Source: Rossellomorea arthrocnemi
GTDB lineage: Bacteria > Bacillota > Bacilli > Bacillales > Bacillaceae_B
Reading direction: 5' to 3'
Assembly (NCBI RefSeq): GCF_904424705.1
Contig: NZ_CAJGBF010000001.1
Span: forward strand, 310,001 to 374,000
Length of the DNA: 64,000 bases
In this document: piece after piece, positions 44,750 to 52,842 of the stretch
Layout: each line of letters begins with the position of its first letter
Position numbering within the stretch: position 1 is the first letter of the stretch
Translations under genes and position numbers: made by a program
The notes under the pieces: model-generated
The model's input: the letters and a program-made list of their open reading frames with translations, nothing else
What the model was told of the DNA's origin: nothing
The model's database searches: none

Positions 44750-45655
44750 ATGGAAAAGAAATTGGCTCCCTTTTTAGTTTTACTAGCCGCTATTTTATGG
44801 GGGACAACAGGTACAGCTCAGGCCCTGGCTCCAGAGGCTGCGCACCCCGTTTTAATTGGAGTTATGCGCTTAGCGTTAGGTGGAATTCCCTTATTGATTA
44901 TTGTTCTTCTATTAGGCAGATTGAATTTAAAAAAATTCCCCATCAGGGAAACACTTCTTGCTTCTTTAACCATGGCATGTTATCAACCATTCTTTTTCTC
45001 TGCCGTAACGTTAACCGGTGTAGCCATAGGAACTGTTATAGCTATTGGAAGTGCCCCGGTTTTTTCCGGGATGATTGAGTGGATTTTTTTAAAGAAAAGT
45101 CCGGTAAGAGAATGGTGGTTTTCAACTGTGTTATCAATCGTCGGATGCTTAATGATCTTTATGAACAAAGAATCTGTAACTGTAAACCCTTATGGCATAG
45201 GGATGGCTTTAGTGGCAGGATTATCATTTGCGAGTTACACTCAGTTTATTGGAAAATTAGTTGGGAAGCATTCATCCCTTTCAATAGTGGCTGTAGTATT
45301 TACACTCAGTACACTCTTCCTATCTCCATTGTTATTTATCTATAATATGTCATGGATAACTGAGGGAAGTGGCTTTGCAGTAACCCTCCATCTTGGAATC
45401 ATAGCAACTGGGTTAGCTTATTTTCTGTTTGCCAGGGGTCTTATAAACGTTCCTTCTTCAACAGCCGTTACCCTTTCGTTGGCAGAACCCCTTACAGCTG
45501 CATTGTTAGGCGTATTTTTACTTGGAGAGCACTTAACCTTAACTTCATGGTTGGGTATATGTTTCTTACTATTAGGAGTTGGTGTGTTAATTCTTTATTC
45601 CAAAAATTCAAGTGTTGAAGTAAAGACAAGACTCAGATCCAATTTAAGTAAATAA
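44750..45655 (+). CDS. EamA/DMT-family exporter
   Basis: The start is ATG 44750 behind AATGAGGTGG; GTG 44741 is an alternative. The 301-residue product has ten TM segments arranged as two EamA repeats (about 5-135 and 150-290), with conserved ILWGTTGTAQALAPE near the start and the SLAEPLTAALLGVFLLGEHLT segment near the end. It is probably a metabolite or amino-acid exporter. It follows an AraC regulator gene. Confidence 0.9.
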   Translation: MEKKLAPFLVLLAAILWGTTGTAQALAPEAAHPVLIGVMRLALGGIPLLIIVLLLGRLNLKKFPIRETLLASLTMACYQPFFFSAVTLTGVAIGTVIAIGSAPVFSGMIEWIFLKKSPVREWWFSTVLSIVGCLMIFMNKESVTVNPYGIGMALVAGLSFASYTQFIGKLVGKHSSLSIVAVVFTLSTLFLSPLLFIYNMSWITEGSGFAVTLHLGIIATGLAYFLFARGLINVPSSTAVTLSLAEPLTAALLGVFLLGEHLTLTSWLGICFLLLGVGVLILYSKNSSVEVKTRLRSNLSK

Positions 45656-45714
45656 TAGAATGATACTCGGGTCAGTTTTATATAGTCATTCTTTCCTTGA
45701 ATTCGATTCTTTCA

Positions 45715-45741
45715 CATCTAAATGGCAGTGAAGTTCAATTT
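45715..45741 (-). pseudogene. Relic of the add 5' coding region
   Basis: Twenty-five of 27 bases match 15139-15165 in the intact add gene, including the run coding for the ELHCHLD zinc motif. No open frame extends from it. A single family A right arm follows within 4 bases. The match is short, so it might be coincidental, but the location beside a repeat arm makes a relic plausible. Confidence 0.5.
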
Positions 45742-45744
45742 GGA

Positions 45745-45773
45745 GGAGCAACAGAACCGTCCCCATGCTTTCC
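45745..45773. repeat. Family A repeat, right arm only
   Basis: GAGGAGCAACAGAACCGTCCCCATGCTTTCC. It lies between the EamA gene and the response-regulator gene, directly beside the add relic. Confidence 0.75.
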
Positions 45774-45801
45774 AAGGTAGGTCGGTTCATCCTCACTTAA
45801 A

Positions 45802-46422
45802 CTACCCATTCCCCGAACCAGACCCAATCCACCCCTTCATCTTCGCAATCATGACGGCATCGAGACGATTTTTCGCTTCTACTTTTTGGATGATTTCTGA
45901 GATGTAATTTCGGATGGTGGGAGGAGATAGATATAAGAGTTTACTCATTTCGCTTACGGAGTATCCTTCCTCGAGATGGGTAAGGATGTCTTGTTCCCTT
46001 TTCGTAAGGGGATTCATTTCTTCGAACATGGAATGTGAGAGTTGCGGACTGAATACTTTTTGACCTGTTAGGATCGTTCGTAAATGCACAGCCAATTGGG
46101 AAACGGGAGAATCTTTCAGGAGATAGCCGTAAACACCCGCTTGAATCGCCCGTTGTAAGTAACCGCTTCGTGCAAAGGTTGTCACAATCACTATACGGCA
46201 AGGGTGCCCCTCCTCTTTCAATGTCTCCGCTGCTTCAAGGCCGCTCACGATAGGCATTTCAATATCCACGATGGCAATGTCGGGTGACTTTTCTCGTATT
46301 AGGTGCAGTGCTTCTTCCCCATTTTCAGCTTCACCCACCAGTTCAATATCAGGTTCTAAGGATAATAGTTTTCCGATAGCCCCTCTCACCATACCTTGAT
46401 CCTCTGCGATTACAATTCTCAT
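45802..46422 (-). CDS. DesR/LuxR-type response regulator
   Basis: ATG 46422 follows GAGGTGGAAGG and gives 206 residues. The receiver domain (about 1-120) has EDQ, the phosphoacceptor Asp in SPDIAIVDIEMP and the Lys in YLLKDSP. A LuxR HTH follows (LTKREQDILTHLEEGYSVSEMSKLLYLSPPTIRNYISEIIQK, about 138-180). It sits 10 bases downstream of the kinase. A fragment of a second copy survives at 32278. Confidence 0.93.
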   Translation of the reverse strand: MRIVIAEDQGMVRGAIGKLLSLEPDIELVGEAENGEEALHLIREKSPDIAIVDIEMPIVSGLEAAETLKEEGHPCRIVIVTTFARSGYLQRAIQAGVYGYLLKDSPVSQLAVHLRTILTGQKVFSPQLSHSMFEEMNPLTKREQDILTHLEEGYSVSEMSKLLYLSPPTIRNYISEIIQKVEAKNRLDAVMIAKMKGWIGSGSGNG

Positions 46423-46432
46423 CCTTCCACCT

Positions 46433-47521
46433 CTATTCACTAAATGGTTTTTCGATTTTCGGTACAGAAATGGTTATGTTCATCCCTCCGCCGGCATTGG
46501 ATTTCCAATGCAGCTTCCCTTCAATCATACGGAGCCGCTCTTTCATCCCCATCAAACCGCTCCCCTCGTGGGTTCTATTCACACTCCCCATGCCTACTCC
46601 ATCATCTTCAATCTCCAGGATGAAAGAACCGCTGTTTTCAAAGATGGTCATCCAGCAATTTCCAGCTTGACTGTGCTTAACAATATTGGTCACACATTCC
46701 CGAAGACATAAACCAAGTATTTTGCCATTCACGAGAGGGATCTTTTCCAAATCCATCGAATTCAGATGTATCACGATACCTGCTGATCGAAGGAACTGTG
46801 ATGCTTGAATCACTTCTTCTGATAACCGGACAGACTGCATATCACTGACCAATTTCCGCACTTGTATTAACGTATTGCGGGAAATGTGTTGGAGCTCGCG
46901 TACCTCTTGGATCGCTTCATCAGGATTTCGCTGTACAAGCTGTTCCACGAGTTCACCTTTCAACGTTAAGAGGGACAATGTATGACCGAGCGTATCGTGC
47001 AGATCCCTGGCAATCCGTTCTCTTTCCTCTATTTTAATGAGTCGTGCAATTTCTTCATTGGCACTGAGAAGCTCTATTTTTACTTGATTCGATATCTGTT
47101 GGTTGCGGAGAAAGTACGGCAGACCAACGAGAAGGATGAGGATCGGAATCCAAGACAAATCCTGGGTCCCGAAGTCAAATTCAACATGATACCATATGGC
47201 AGCTATATAAAAGACAACCATCGAGCCAGTATAGACCGTGATCCGTGCAAAAGAGGGAAGAAGCCCTGTTACAACAGCAGGGTAAAGGCCGTACCATATA
47301 TTCCACGGATTAAACAAGATGATTAAGAGCATCACACACATATGCTGAATCACAATGCTCCGTTCTCGGTGTTTTACATTTGACGTGCTTCTCCAAAAGA
47401 GGAGGGCAAGTAATATAAAAAGAACATAGCCATACCACTTATCTCCGAAAGGCAAAAGCAGCATATATAAGGAAGGAATGATAAGCAGCCTTGACCAGTT
47501 AAATTTTATGATAGGTGGCAT
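46433..47521 (-). CDS. DesK-type sensor histidine kinase
   Basis: The 362-residue protein has about five TM segments (residues 10-150) without a large extracellular domain. A HisKA_3 motif follows (ERERIARDLHDTLGHTLSLL, phospho-His about residue 178). The ATPase part shows RECVTNIVKHSQA, DDGVGM and GSGLMGMKERLRMIEG. This is the DesK architecture used for membrane-state sensing. It forms an operon with the downstream response regulator and the upstream small membrane protein. Confidence 0.93.
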   Translation of the reverse strand: MPPIIKFNWSRLLIIPSLYMLLLPFGDKWYGYVLFILLALLFWRSTSNVKHRERSIVIQHMCVMLLIILFNPWNIWYGLYPAVVTGLLPSFARITVYTGSMVVFYIAAIWYHVEFDFGTQDLSWIPILILLVGLPYFLRNQQISNQVKIELLSANEEIARLIKIEERERIARDLHDTLGHTLSLLTLKGELVEQLVQRNPDEAIQEVRELQHISRNTLIQVRKLVSDMQSVRLSEEVIQASQFLRSAGIVIHLNSMDLEKIPLVNGKILGLCLRECVTNIVKHSQAGNCWMTIFENSGSFILEIEDDGVGMGSVNRTHEGSGLMGMKERLRMIEGKLHWKSNAGGGMNITISVPKIEKPFSE

Positions 47522-47558
47522 TCGTCATTCCCCCTCTCTTCATACGTATTCTTACACC

Positions 47559-47942
47559 TCAGACTTTTGTCCTTCTCACCGTCTTATCCACCCAAACGGG
47601 GATCCATGCAATGGAAAGAGTAGCCACAAACCCATGTAACGAATTGGCTACACCTGCTATCCCGGGCTCTGCAGGAAAAGCCCAATCAAATAAGGATAGG
47701 GCGAGTGCTACCCCAATCGTAATGAAGGCATACATCCATCGCGGTCTCGTAGTTTGTTTCTTTAATTTCATATAAACCAATGCCCCGATCATATTCACCA
47801 CAATCGACATAAAAAGGATCGACACGGGTGTTATCTTTTCAAATGTAACGTCTAACACAAAGCATAGCAAGTAATACAAACCAATCGCGGCCACACCCGA
47901 AATCACCCCAACCATAAACCCAACCTTCAACCCATTCTTCAT
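47559..47942 (-). CDS. Four-TM membrane protein upstream of DesK-like kinase
   Basis: ATG 47942 is chosen because AGGTG lies 8 bases upstream; ATG 47960 has none. The 127-residue product has four hydrophobic segments. It may be a DUF6069-like protein, but this is a recalled resemblance. It lies 37 bases upstream of the DesK-type gene on the same strand and is likely co-transcribed, so it could be the effector or target of the two-component system. Confidence 0.7.
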   Translation of the reverse strand: MKNGLKVGFMVGVISGVAAIGLYYLLCFVLDVTFEKITPVSILFMSIVVNMIGALVYMKLKKQTTRPRWMYAFITIGVALALSLFDWAFPAEPGIAGVANSLHGFVATLSIAWIPVWVDKTVRRTKV

Positions 47943-48027
47943 CCATACACCTACTCTCATAAACTAACAACTGCCTAAATCGTAGCATGTAGAAATAGCT
48001 GGAAATAGTTATAAATATCATTTGTTT

Positions 48028-48096
48028 GGAAGCGTGGGGACGGTTCTCGTGCTTCCTTTTTGCAAAGAAGAAGCAGCAGAACCATCCCCATGCTCC
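48028..48096. repeat. Family A repeat, full copy
   Basis: GGAAGCGTGGGGACGGTTCTC, GTGCTTCC, spacer TTTTTGCAAAGAAG and AGAACCATCCCCATGCTCC. The right arm has a G to A change at the CCGT position. Confidence 0.9.
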
Positions 48097-48149
48097 AGGG
48101 TAGTATCACCGTTTCATTTCCACTATAATAAAAAGGAGGAGGTGATAAA

Positions 48150-48473
48150 ATGGAAAAGCAAATCTTGAACATGTTATGCGACATTCAACGCAATATGAAA
48201 GAGCTTGACCTAAATATGAAAGGGCTCGACCAAAAAGTGCAGGGTCTTGACAGTAATGTGCAAGGGCTCGAAGGTAATATGAGGGAGTTAGGAAGTGATG
48301 TAAAAGAGATAAAGGAAACGGTTAATAGAATCGAAGCATTTCAAACAGAAGATGTCATTGCTATGTCAAAAGTAGGCAACCAACGTTCTGAAACGGACTT
48401 TCATTATCTGAACACAAAAATCACCGATATTGATAAACGGGTGTTCACCCTTGAGAATCGAACTGAAGGTTAA
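48150..48473 (+). CDS. Small coiled-coil protein with 7-residue repeats
   Basis: ATG 48150 follows AAAAGGAGGAGGTGATAAA and gives 107 residues. Residues about 15-60 consist of successive heptads (NMKELDL, NMKGLDQ, KVQGLDS, NVQGLEG, NMRELGS), a textbook coiled coil that probably oligomerises. The C-terminal part has another coiled segment (LNTKITDIDKRVFTLENRTEG). The function is unknown. A hairpin overlaps the stop codon. Confidence 0.7.
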   Translation: MEKQILNMLCDIQRNMKELDLNMKGLDQKVQGLDSNVQGLEGNMRELGSDVKEIKETVNRIEAFQTEDVIAMSKVGNQRSETDFHYLNTKITDIDKRVFTLENRTEG

Positions 48474-48509
48474 TCGTCAATTCTTGGCGCAGAATGACGA
48501 TTAACCTTC
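48465..48509 (+). terminator. Hairpin at the end of the coiled-coil gene
   Basis: GAAGGTTAATCGTCA and TGACGATTAACCTTC are exact inverted repeats of 15 bases. The left arm includes the TAA stop codon. Only a short T/C-rich stretch follows. Confidence 0.7.
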
Positions 48510-49179
48510 TACCTACTCTTCTGTTCCCTCTCACCATGATCCACACTTCATTTCTTCGATTTTTTCTTTTGTTAGACTTCCCATAGTGAAAACACTAAAT
48601 TGTCTGGTCCACTGCAAGAAAATAGATCAAAAGCCATTCTCACTATCTACTGTATAATCTTTTCCCCTTCATTTCCCATTTCTCCTTAATAATGGTAGAT
48701 CTTCAAGAAATCAATGAGTGAAGCAAGTGGGTTATTTGCAATGGATTCTCATCATCCCTGCTTCCCCTAAAAAAAAGAAAGGGACCAAGGAGCATAACAG
48801 GTTCGGCTTCTCGAGTAAAAAATACGATTCGTTAATCCTTTCACATTCGTAATAGTAGTAGTATTAGCAATGAAAATGACAGAAGAACTGTAGGTGACCT
48901 ATGCACATACTGCTCTTTTTAATAGGCTCTAAAATGCAAAATCGCATGGGAATTTTTATTAGTATATAGGTAAAACAATAGATCGGTTAAAGGACAGCAG
49001 TTTAATAAAATACTAAAATCATTCAAGAAAGCAAAGACAATAGCTGAAGACACGCCAAGTGATCTTCGGCTTCTTTTTTATTCTCTGGTGAAGATAGATG
49101 AATGTATAGTATGTCAACGGAAGGTAAACCTAATACCACCATTAATTTTCTAAAAGTATATTATAGAGGATGAACACTA
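48510..49179. other. Intergenic stretch of about 670 bases
   Basis: No convincing gene on either strand. A terminator-like hairpin (AGCTGAAGA/TCTTCGGCT followed by TCTTTTTTA) is at 49042-49079, facing plus. The last 40 bases hold the leader of the gene at 49180. Confidence 0.5.
49042..49079 (+). terminator. Intrinsic terminator-like hairpin
   Basis: AGCTGAAGA pairs with TCTTCGGCT (one G-T pair) and is followed by TCTTTTTTA. No coding gene ends nearby, so an unannotated transcript may lie upstream. Confidence 0.5.
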
Positions 49180-49950
49180 TTGGGACTTCCAAATAGAAGA
49201 AAATTATATATTATTAGGTCGTGGAGTAACAACTTTTTAAAATTAACAAACCCTTGGGTTGTTTTATGGTGGTCTGCTGCTTTTCCCGGGTTTGGATATA
49301 TATTATTAGGAGATTTTGTTCTAGGTTTTATTTTAATGATGTTTGAAATGATAGCGAATACACTTGCGGGTATAAATAGCAGTATATATTTTTCGATGAT
49401 CGGAGAGTTTGAGCTGGCCAAGGAAGTGCTTGATAAGAAGTGGTTTTTAGCTTATATGGCTATTTATGTTTTTGTAATGTATGACAGTTATCGGCGGGCA
49501 GTTGAGTACAATAAATCATATCTATTAGCTTATAGGGAGAATACACAGGATTTGAATATTTTTGACCTTGCACCCATGGGTATAGGGAACTTAGACAAAA
49601 CTTCTCCTGCTAATGCCGTTATCTGGACAGCCCTATCAAGCGGTGTCTCATCTATGTATTATAAGAATATGCCTTACTTGATTTTCAGCTTGTTTTGGAT
49701 AGGTATACTCAGTTATAAGTCCGGGCTGCTTGAAAGTATTCATTATGCATGTATACTGGATTTTTCCAAGTCGAAGGAGGTATTGGATCCTCAATGGTTT
49801 CTATTTTTTCCATCTGTGTATGTATTTATTATATACAACACTTATATATTAAGCATTTATAATAATAAGGCTTATGACCTGACACTCTCCAGATTTCTGA
49901 AAAAGGATTTTCAAAAAATAGACTTCCCTTTACCGATAAAGGAGGAATGA
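49180..49950 (+). CDS. Multi-pass membrane protein, unknown
   Basis: A TTG start at 49180 follows AGAGGATG. The 256-residue product has an N-terminal basic stretch and about four to five TM segments. Two halves look alike: each has a hydrophobic pair followed by KEVLDxxWFL(A/F) and a Tyr-rich segment (KEVLDKKWFLAYMAIYVFVMYDSYRR and KEVLDPQWFLFFPSVYVFII). This indicates internal duplication. The family is not recognised. It overlaps the next gene by 4 bases. Confidence 0.65.
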   Translation: MGLPNRRKLYIIRSWSNNFLKLTNPWVVLWWSAAFPGFGYILLGDFVLGFILMMFEMIANTLAGINSSIYFSMIGEFELAKEVLDKKWFLAYMAIYVFVMYDSYRRAVEYNKSYLLAYRENTQDLNIFDLAPMGIGNLDKTSPANAVIWTALSSGVSSMYYKNMPYLIFSLFWIGILSYKSGLLESIHYACILDFSKSKEVLDPQWFLFFPSVYVFIIYNTYILSIYNNKAYDLTLSRFLKKDFQKIDFPLPIKEE

Positions 49951-50420
49951 AATTGTATATTATTGCAAGTTTTGATTATTCTCCTTCATTGGAAATAGCA
50001 CTTACGGAATTAATGGAGAATGAAATACCTCAAAATAATATCCTCGCCCTTCCTTTAGATAAAATGACCGAGTCACCACGTTTATTTGATAGCATTCATT
50101 ATGCAGATGGAACCAGTCTGGTAGACCTTGCTGGAATATTAGGTTGTATTTTTATGCTTCTTGGTTCTATTTACGGTTTTGTTTTAGAATGGGGGCCAAT
50201 AATATGGGCTCTTATAGGGCTTGTTGTTGGGTTTATTACTGGTTTTTTTATTAAGTGGATATATATCAAGGCAAAGTACAAAAGAAGTTTTAGCAAAAGC
50301 AAGACAGAAGTATTTGTCATTATCTACACAAGAGAGGATAACAAAGTCCATAAAATAAAAGAAATTCTTTGGCAGCATAACGCCCTTGGGTTGACAGTGT
50401 ATCAAGGACATAATACTTGA
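49947..50420 (+). CDS. Small membrane protein with paired partner
   Basis: The 157-residue protein starts in the ATGA overlap at 49947 behind AAAGGAGG. It has a soluble N-terminal domain (about 1-50), two close TM segments (about 60-110) and a soluble C-terminal segment. The N-terminal and C-terminal parts both look like small alpha/beta domains (KLYIIASFDYSP and VFVIIYTREDN). The function is unknown; it very likely works with the upstream membrane protein. Confidence 0.65.
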   Translation: MKLYIIASFDYSPSLEIALTELMENEIPQNNILALPLDKMTESPRLFDSIHYADGTSLVDLAGILGCIFMLLGSIYGFVLEWGPIIWALIGLVVGFITGFFIKWIYIKAKYKRSFSKSKTEVFVIIYTREDNKVHKIKEILWQHNALGLTVYQGHNT

Positions 50421-50467
50421 AATGAACTTTATTTCTTCAGCTAAAGAGTGCTTTAATTGAATAAACT

Positions 50468-50500
50468 GTTGGTCAGATGGATAGCAACTGACCTTTTTTT
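50468..50500 (+). terminator. Intrinsic terminator of the membrane-protein pair
   Basis: GGTCAG (50471-50476) pairs with CTGACC, followed by TTTTTTT at 50493-50500. It lies about 50 bases beyond the stop codon at 50420. Confidence 0.8.
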
Positions 50501-50657
50501 ATTTGCCAATTCAACAATGTGATTAACATAATAAGTAGCAGTGGTCTGCTGTCTATCAGATTCTCGCTAATTTGTATGCGAATTAGTATTCCAAACGTAG
50601 GCTTAATTTAATTTTTCTACTTTCAAAACCGAACCAGTTAAAAGAAGCAGTCCGTCT

Positions 50658-50756
50658 CTAAATAAATTCACTCAACAACAACCATAACATGGATTTAGAC
50701 CCCTTAGGCGGTAGTATATTTTTCGGATCATACTGAATTCGCTTGTTATAATACAT
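50658..50756 (-). CDS. Small peptide frame, possibly a truncated membrane protein
   Basis: ATG 50756 follows TAGAGGTGATGAT and encodes 32 residues: a charged start (MYYNKRIQYDPKNILPPKG) and the beginning of a hydrophobic helix (SMLWLLLSEFI). It then stops where a degenerate family A arm begins. This looks like the 5' end of a membrane-protein gene cut by the repeat, although a real short peptide is possible. Confidence 0.4.
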   Translation of the reverse strand: MYYNKRIQYDPKNILPPKGSKSMLWLLLSEFI

Positions 50757-50822
50757 ATCATCACCTCTAAAAATAATCTTTTACGTAGGACTGCTTGGAC
50801 AAAAAGACAAGTGGTTAACCAG

Positions 50823-50875
50823 AATTAACTAGAACGGTTCTTCTGCTTCCTCTTAAATCAGAGCGAATCCGTCTC
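50823..50875. repeat. Family A repeat, strongly degenerate
   Basis: AGAACGGTTCTTCTGCTTCC, spacer TCTTAAATCAGAG and CGAATCCGTCTCTACTTC. The GGGG/CCCC cores are lost. A similar trace, AGAAGCAGTCCGTCTC, lies at 50643-50658. Confidence 0.45.
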
Positions 50876-50883
50876 TACTTCAC

Positions 50884-50922
50884 AAAAAAGAAGGCAAGGA
50901 TACGTTCCCTTGCCTTCTTTTT
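50884..50922. terminator. Bidirectional terminator
   Basis: AAAAAAGAAGGCAAGG and CCTTGCCTTCTTTTT form a strong stem with U-runs on both strands. It probably serves the minus-strand GNAT gene ending at 51023. Confidence 0.85.
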
Positions 50923-51022
50923 GATATACATCAAATGAAAGAGTGAGCTGCAACAATCGATAAATATCCTGGACGCGCCATCTGGTTGTTAATATGCAAT
51001 ACGATTTATTCTTCCTCTAGCT

Positions 51023-51904
51023 CTACGAAATGTCCTTCATCATGAATACCTGCTTTGTTGTCGTTTGAAACCCTAAGCCCTTATACACTGCATACGACTT
51101 TGCACTGACAGGAGAATTGGGAACAAGCCTTGTAATATTCTCTGAAAAATCACCGAAAATGTCCCCCAGCATGAACGTAATAATGGCGTCTCTATCCTTT
51201 CGTGCCGGAGCCGCTTCACATTGATACACGATTGTATGACTGTGTTCACCCTCTGGAGAAAATGCCTTTCGATAGTTGGCATATCCAATTGGTTTCCTTT
51301 TCTCATCAAGTGCAATCAGTGCCTGACTTCCTTTTCCATTTTTCCAATGGGTCTGCCATGGATTCATGCCTTGATAAAACGATAATGAATCGAACTCATG
51401 AAGATACACATGAGTTTGTAGGGTGTATAGATTCGGTGATTGTGTAATGGGAGAAGCAGAAAGACTTCCTTTAAGCTCTAAATATTCAAGCTGATCGGTG
51501 ATTGTATAGCCGTATTGTTCGTATAGAGCAATGGCCTTCCCATTTTCCTGGACGGCCTCCAGTGTGGCGACTTCCACTCCCTCTTCTTTATAGATTTCCA
51601 ATGATTTTTCGATTAACGCTTTTCCAACACCATGTCTTCTGAATGTAGTCGCAACGCCGGTCCCACCGTTCCAAGCGACCTTTTTCCCATTTACTTCTCG
51701 TATTCCATTCATCACGAGCCCTGCAGGCACACCTTCCATAAAAGCTACAATGGAATACTCCGTCGATAAGCCCTCGTTGACTAATCGTGAGGTAAACGCG
51801 TCTGTATTCATAGTCATGTTGAAATAATAACCCTCGAACCCGGTATTCCATGCTTGTACAGCTTCTTCTAACGTACATTCTTTCAACCTTCTAATCTCTA
51901 CCAT
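51023..51904 (-). CDS. GNAT-family acetyltransferase, two-domain size
   Basis: The 293-residue protein has one clear GNAT domain (about 1-145). The acetyl-CoA loop is RRHGVGKALIEKSL, followed by QENGKAIALYEQYGY. The C-terminal half (about 160-293) looks like a second, degenerate GNAT fold ending in SYAVYKGLGFQTTTKQ. Tandem GNAT proteins of this size are common in Bacillus. The substrate is unknown. It starts at ATG 51904, and the gene is monocistronic. Confidence 0.85.
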   Translation of the reverse strand: MVEIRRLKECTLEEAVQAWNTGFEGYYFNMTMNTDAFTSRLVNEGLSTEYSIVAFMEGVPAGLVMNGIREVNGKKVAWNGGTGVATTFRRHGVGKALIEKSLEIYKEEGVEVATLEAVQENGKAIALYEQYGYTITDQLEYLELKGSLSASPITQSPNLYTLQTHVYLHEFDSLSFYQGMNPWQTHWKNGKGSQALIALDEKRKPIGYANYRKAFSPEGEHSHTIVYQCEAAPARKDRDAIITFMLGDIFGDFSENITRLVPNSPVSAKSYAVYKGLGFQTTTKQVFMMKDIS

Positions 51905-52002
51905 CTCTCTCTTCCCTTCAACGTGTCATACAAGACTCATAGATAATTTTTCCATTTGTTAGAATATTTTCATTCTATCAAGTGCATTAAAAACTGTCTA
52001 TA

Positions 52003-52108
52003 GGGAGCATGGGGACGGTTCTCTGGGAGCATGGGGACGGTTCTCTTGCTTCCTTTTCGTTAAGGCGAAGCAGCAGAACCGTCCCCATGCTTCTCCCCAT
52101 GCTTCTCC
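52003..52108. repeat. Family A repeat, compound copy with duplicated arms
   Basis: The left-arm start GGGAGCATGGGGACGGTTCTC occurs twice in tandem (52003 and 52024). One right arm AGAACCGTCCCCATGC follows, with CCCCATGCTTCTCC duplicated. This suggests replication slippage or stepwise insertion. Confidence 0.85.
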
Positions 52109-52124
52109 ACTTCTACCCATAAAA

Positions 52125-52170
52125 CAAAAAACGGTGCCTGACCTTCTAGGCGTCAGGCACCGTTTTTTTT
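52125..52170. terminator. Compact family B-like hairpin terminator
   Basis: AAAAAACGGTGCCTGAC and GTCAGGCACCGTTTTTTTT pair around CTTCTAGGC. The GGTGCCTGAC arms are those of repeat family B, but here they are perfect and flanked by A/T runs, so this copy acts as a terminator for the flavin reductase operon on the minus strand. Confidence 0.85.
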
Positions 52171-52177
52171 AAATTCA

Positions 52178-52208
52178 CGAAGCAGTAGAACCGTCCCCAT
52201 GCTTCCCC
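52178..52208. repeat. Family A repeat, right arm only
   Basis: CGAAGCAGTAGAACCGTCCCCATGCTTCCCC, immediately before the flavin reductase stop codon at 52210. Confidence 0.8.
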
Positions 52209-52209
52209 C

Positions 52210-52806
52210 TCACCTTGGCAAATGAAAGAACGAGCTCATTTCACTGTAGTTTCCCGCAAGTCTCCCGAGTGGTTGAAGTCGATCCAAGTTGATTTTGTAG
52301 TTTCCTAGATAGTATTCATCTTCTATATGGTAACGGACCATTCTACCGATGATTAAGTGGTCACTTCCAAGTGCAAGAATTTGTTCGAGTTTGCATTCCA
52401 TTTGGATCGGTGCTTCTTTTACTCGTTTTGGTTGGACGATGACACTGTCAATGGGTGTGACTCCTGCCGCTTCAAACTCATTGACGCTGCTGGGAAGGTT
52501 TTCTGCACTTTTTTGCATTTCGTTTCCAAGGAATGTGGGAACGACGTTGATGACGAATTCATTTTGTCCCCGAATATTGACCAGCGTATCCTTTTCGGTT
52601 CCCTCCCTTTCTCCAACACCAGGTCCAACGGAAATCGAGAGCATAGGGGGATTTCTGGAGGCAACCGAAAAGAAGCTGAATGGTGCCAAATTTAGTTCAC
52701 CCGATTTGGATATAGTTGAAACCCATGCGATGGGTCTTGGGACAACGGATCCACTCAGGAGCTTATATACTTGTTTCTCTTCTAACTCAGCAGGATTAAA
52801 TTCCAC
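52210..52806 (-). CDS. Flavin reductase-like FMN-binding protein
   Basis: The 198-residue protein belongs to the flavin reductase/NADH-FMN oxidoreductase family. Typical segments are GSVVPRPIAWVSTISKSGELNLAPFSFFSVAS (residues about 17-48) and PPMLSISVGPG, with DTLVNIRGQNEFVINV. It probably reduces FMN with NAD(P)H or uses flavin in a redox step. It is last in a minus-strand gene run from the CoA-transferase, 36 bases after the MFS stop codon, so it may take part in the same catabolism. Confidence 0.85.
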   Translation of the reverse strand: MEFNPAELEEKQVYKLLSGSVVPRPIAWVSTISKSGELNLAPFSFFSVASRNPPMLSISVGPGVGEREGTEKDTLVNIRGQNEFVINVVPTFLGNEMQKSAENLPSSVNEFEAAGVTPIDSVIVQPKRVKEAPIQMECKLEQILALGSDHLIIGRMVRYHIEDEYYLGNYKINLDRLQPLGRLAGNYSEMSSFFHLPR

Positions 52807-52842
52807 TATTCCCTTCTCCTTTCATTTGCAACTCGTACCTCT

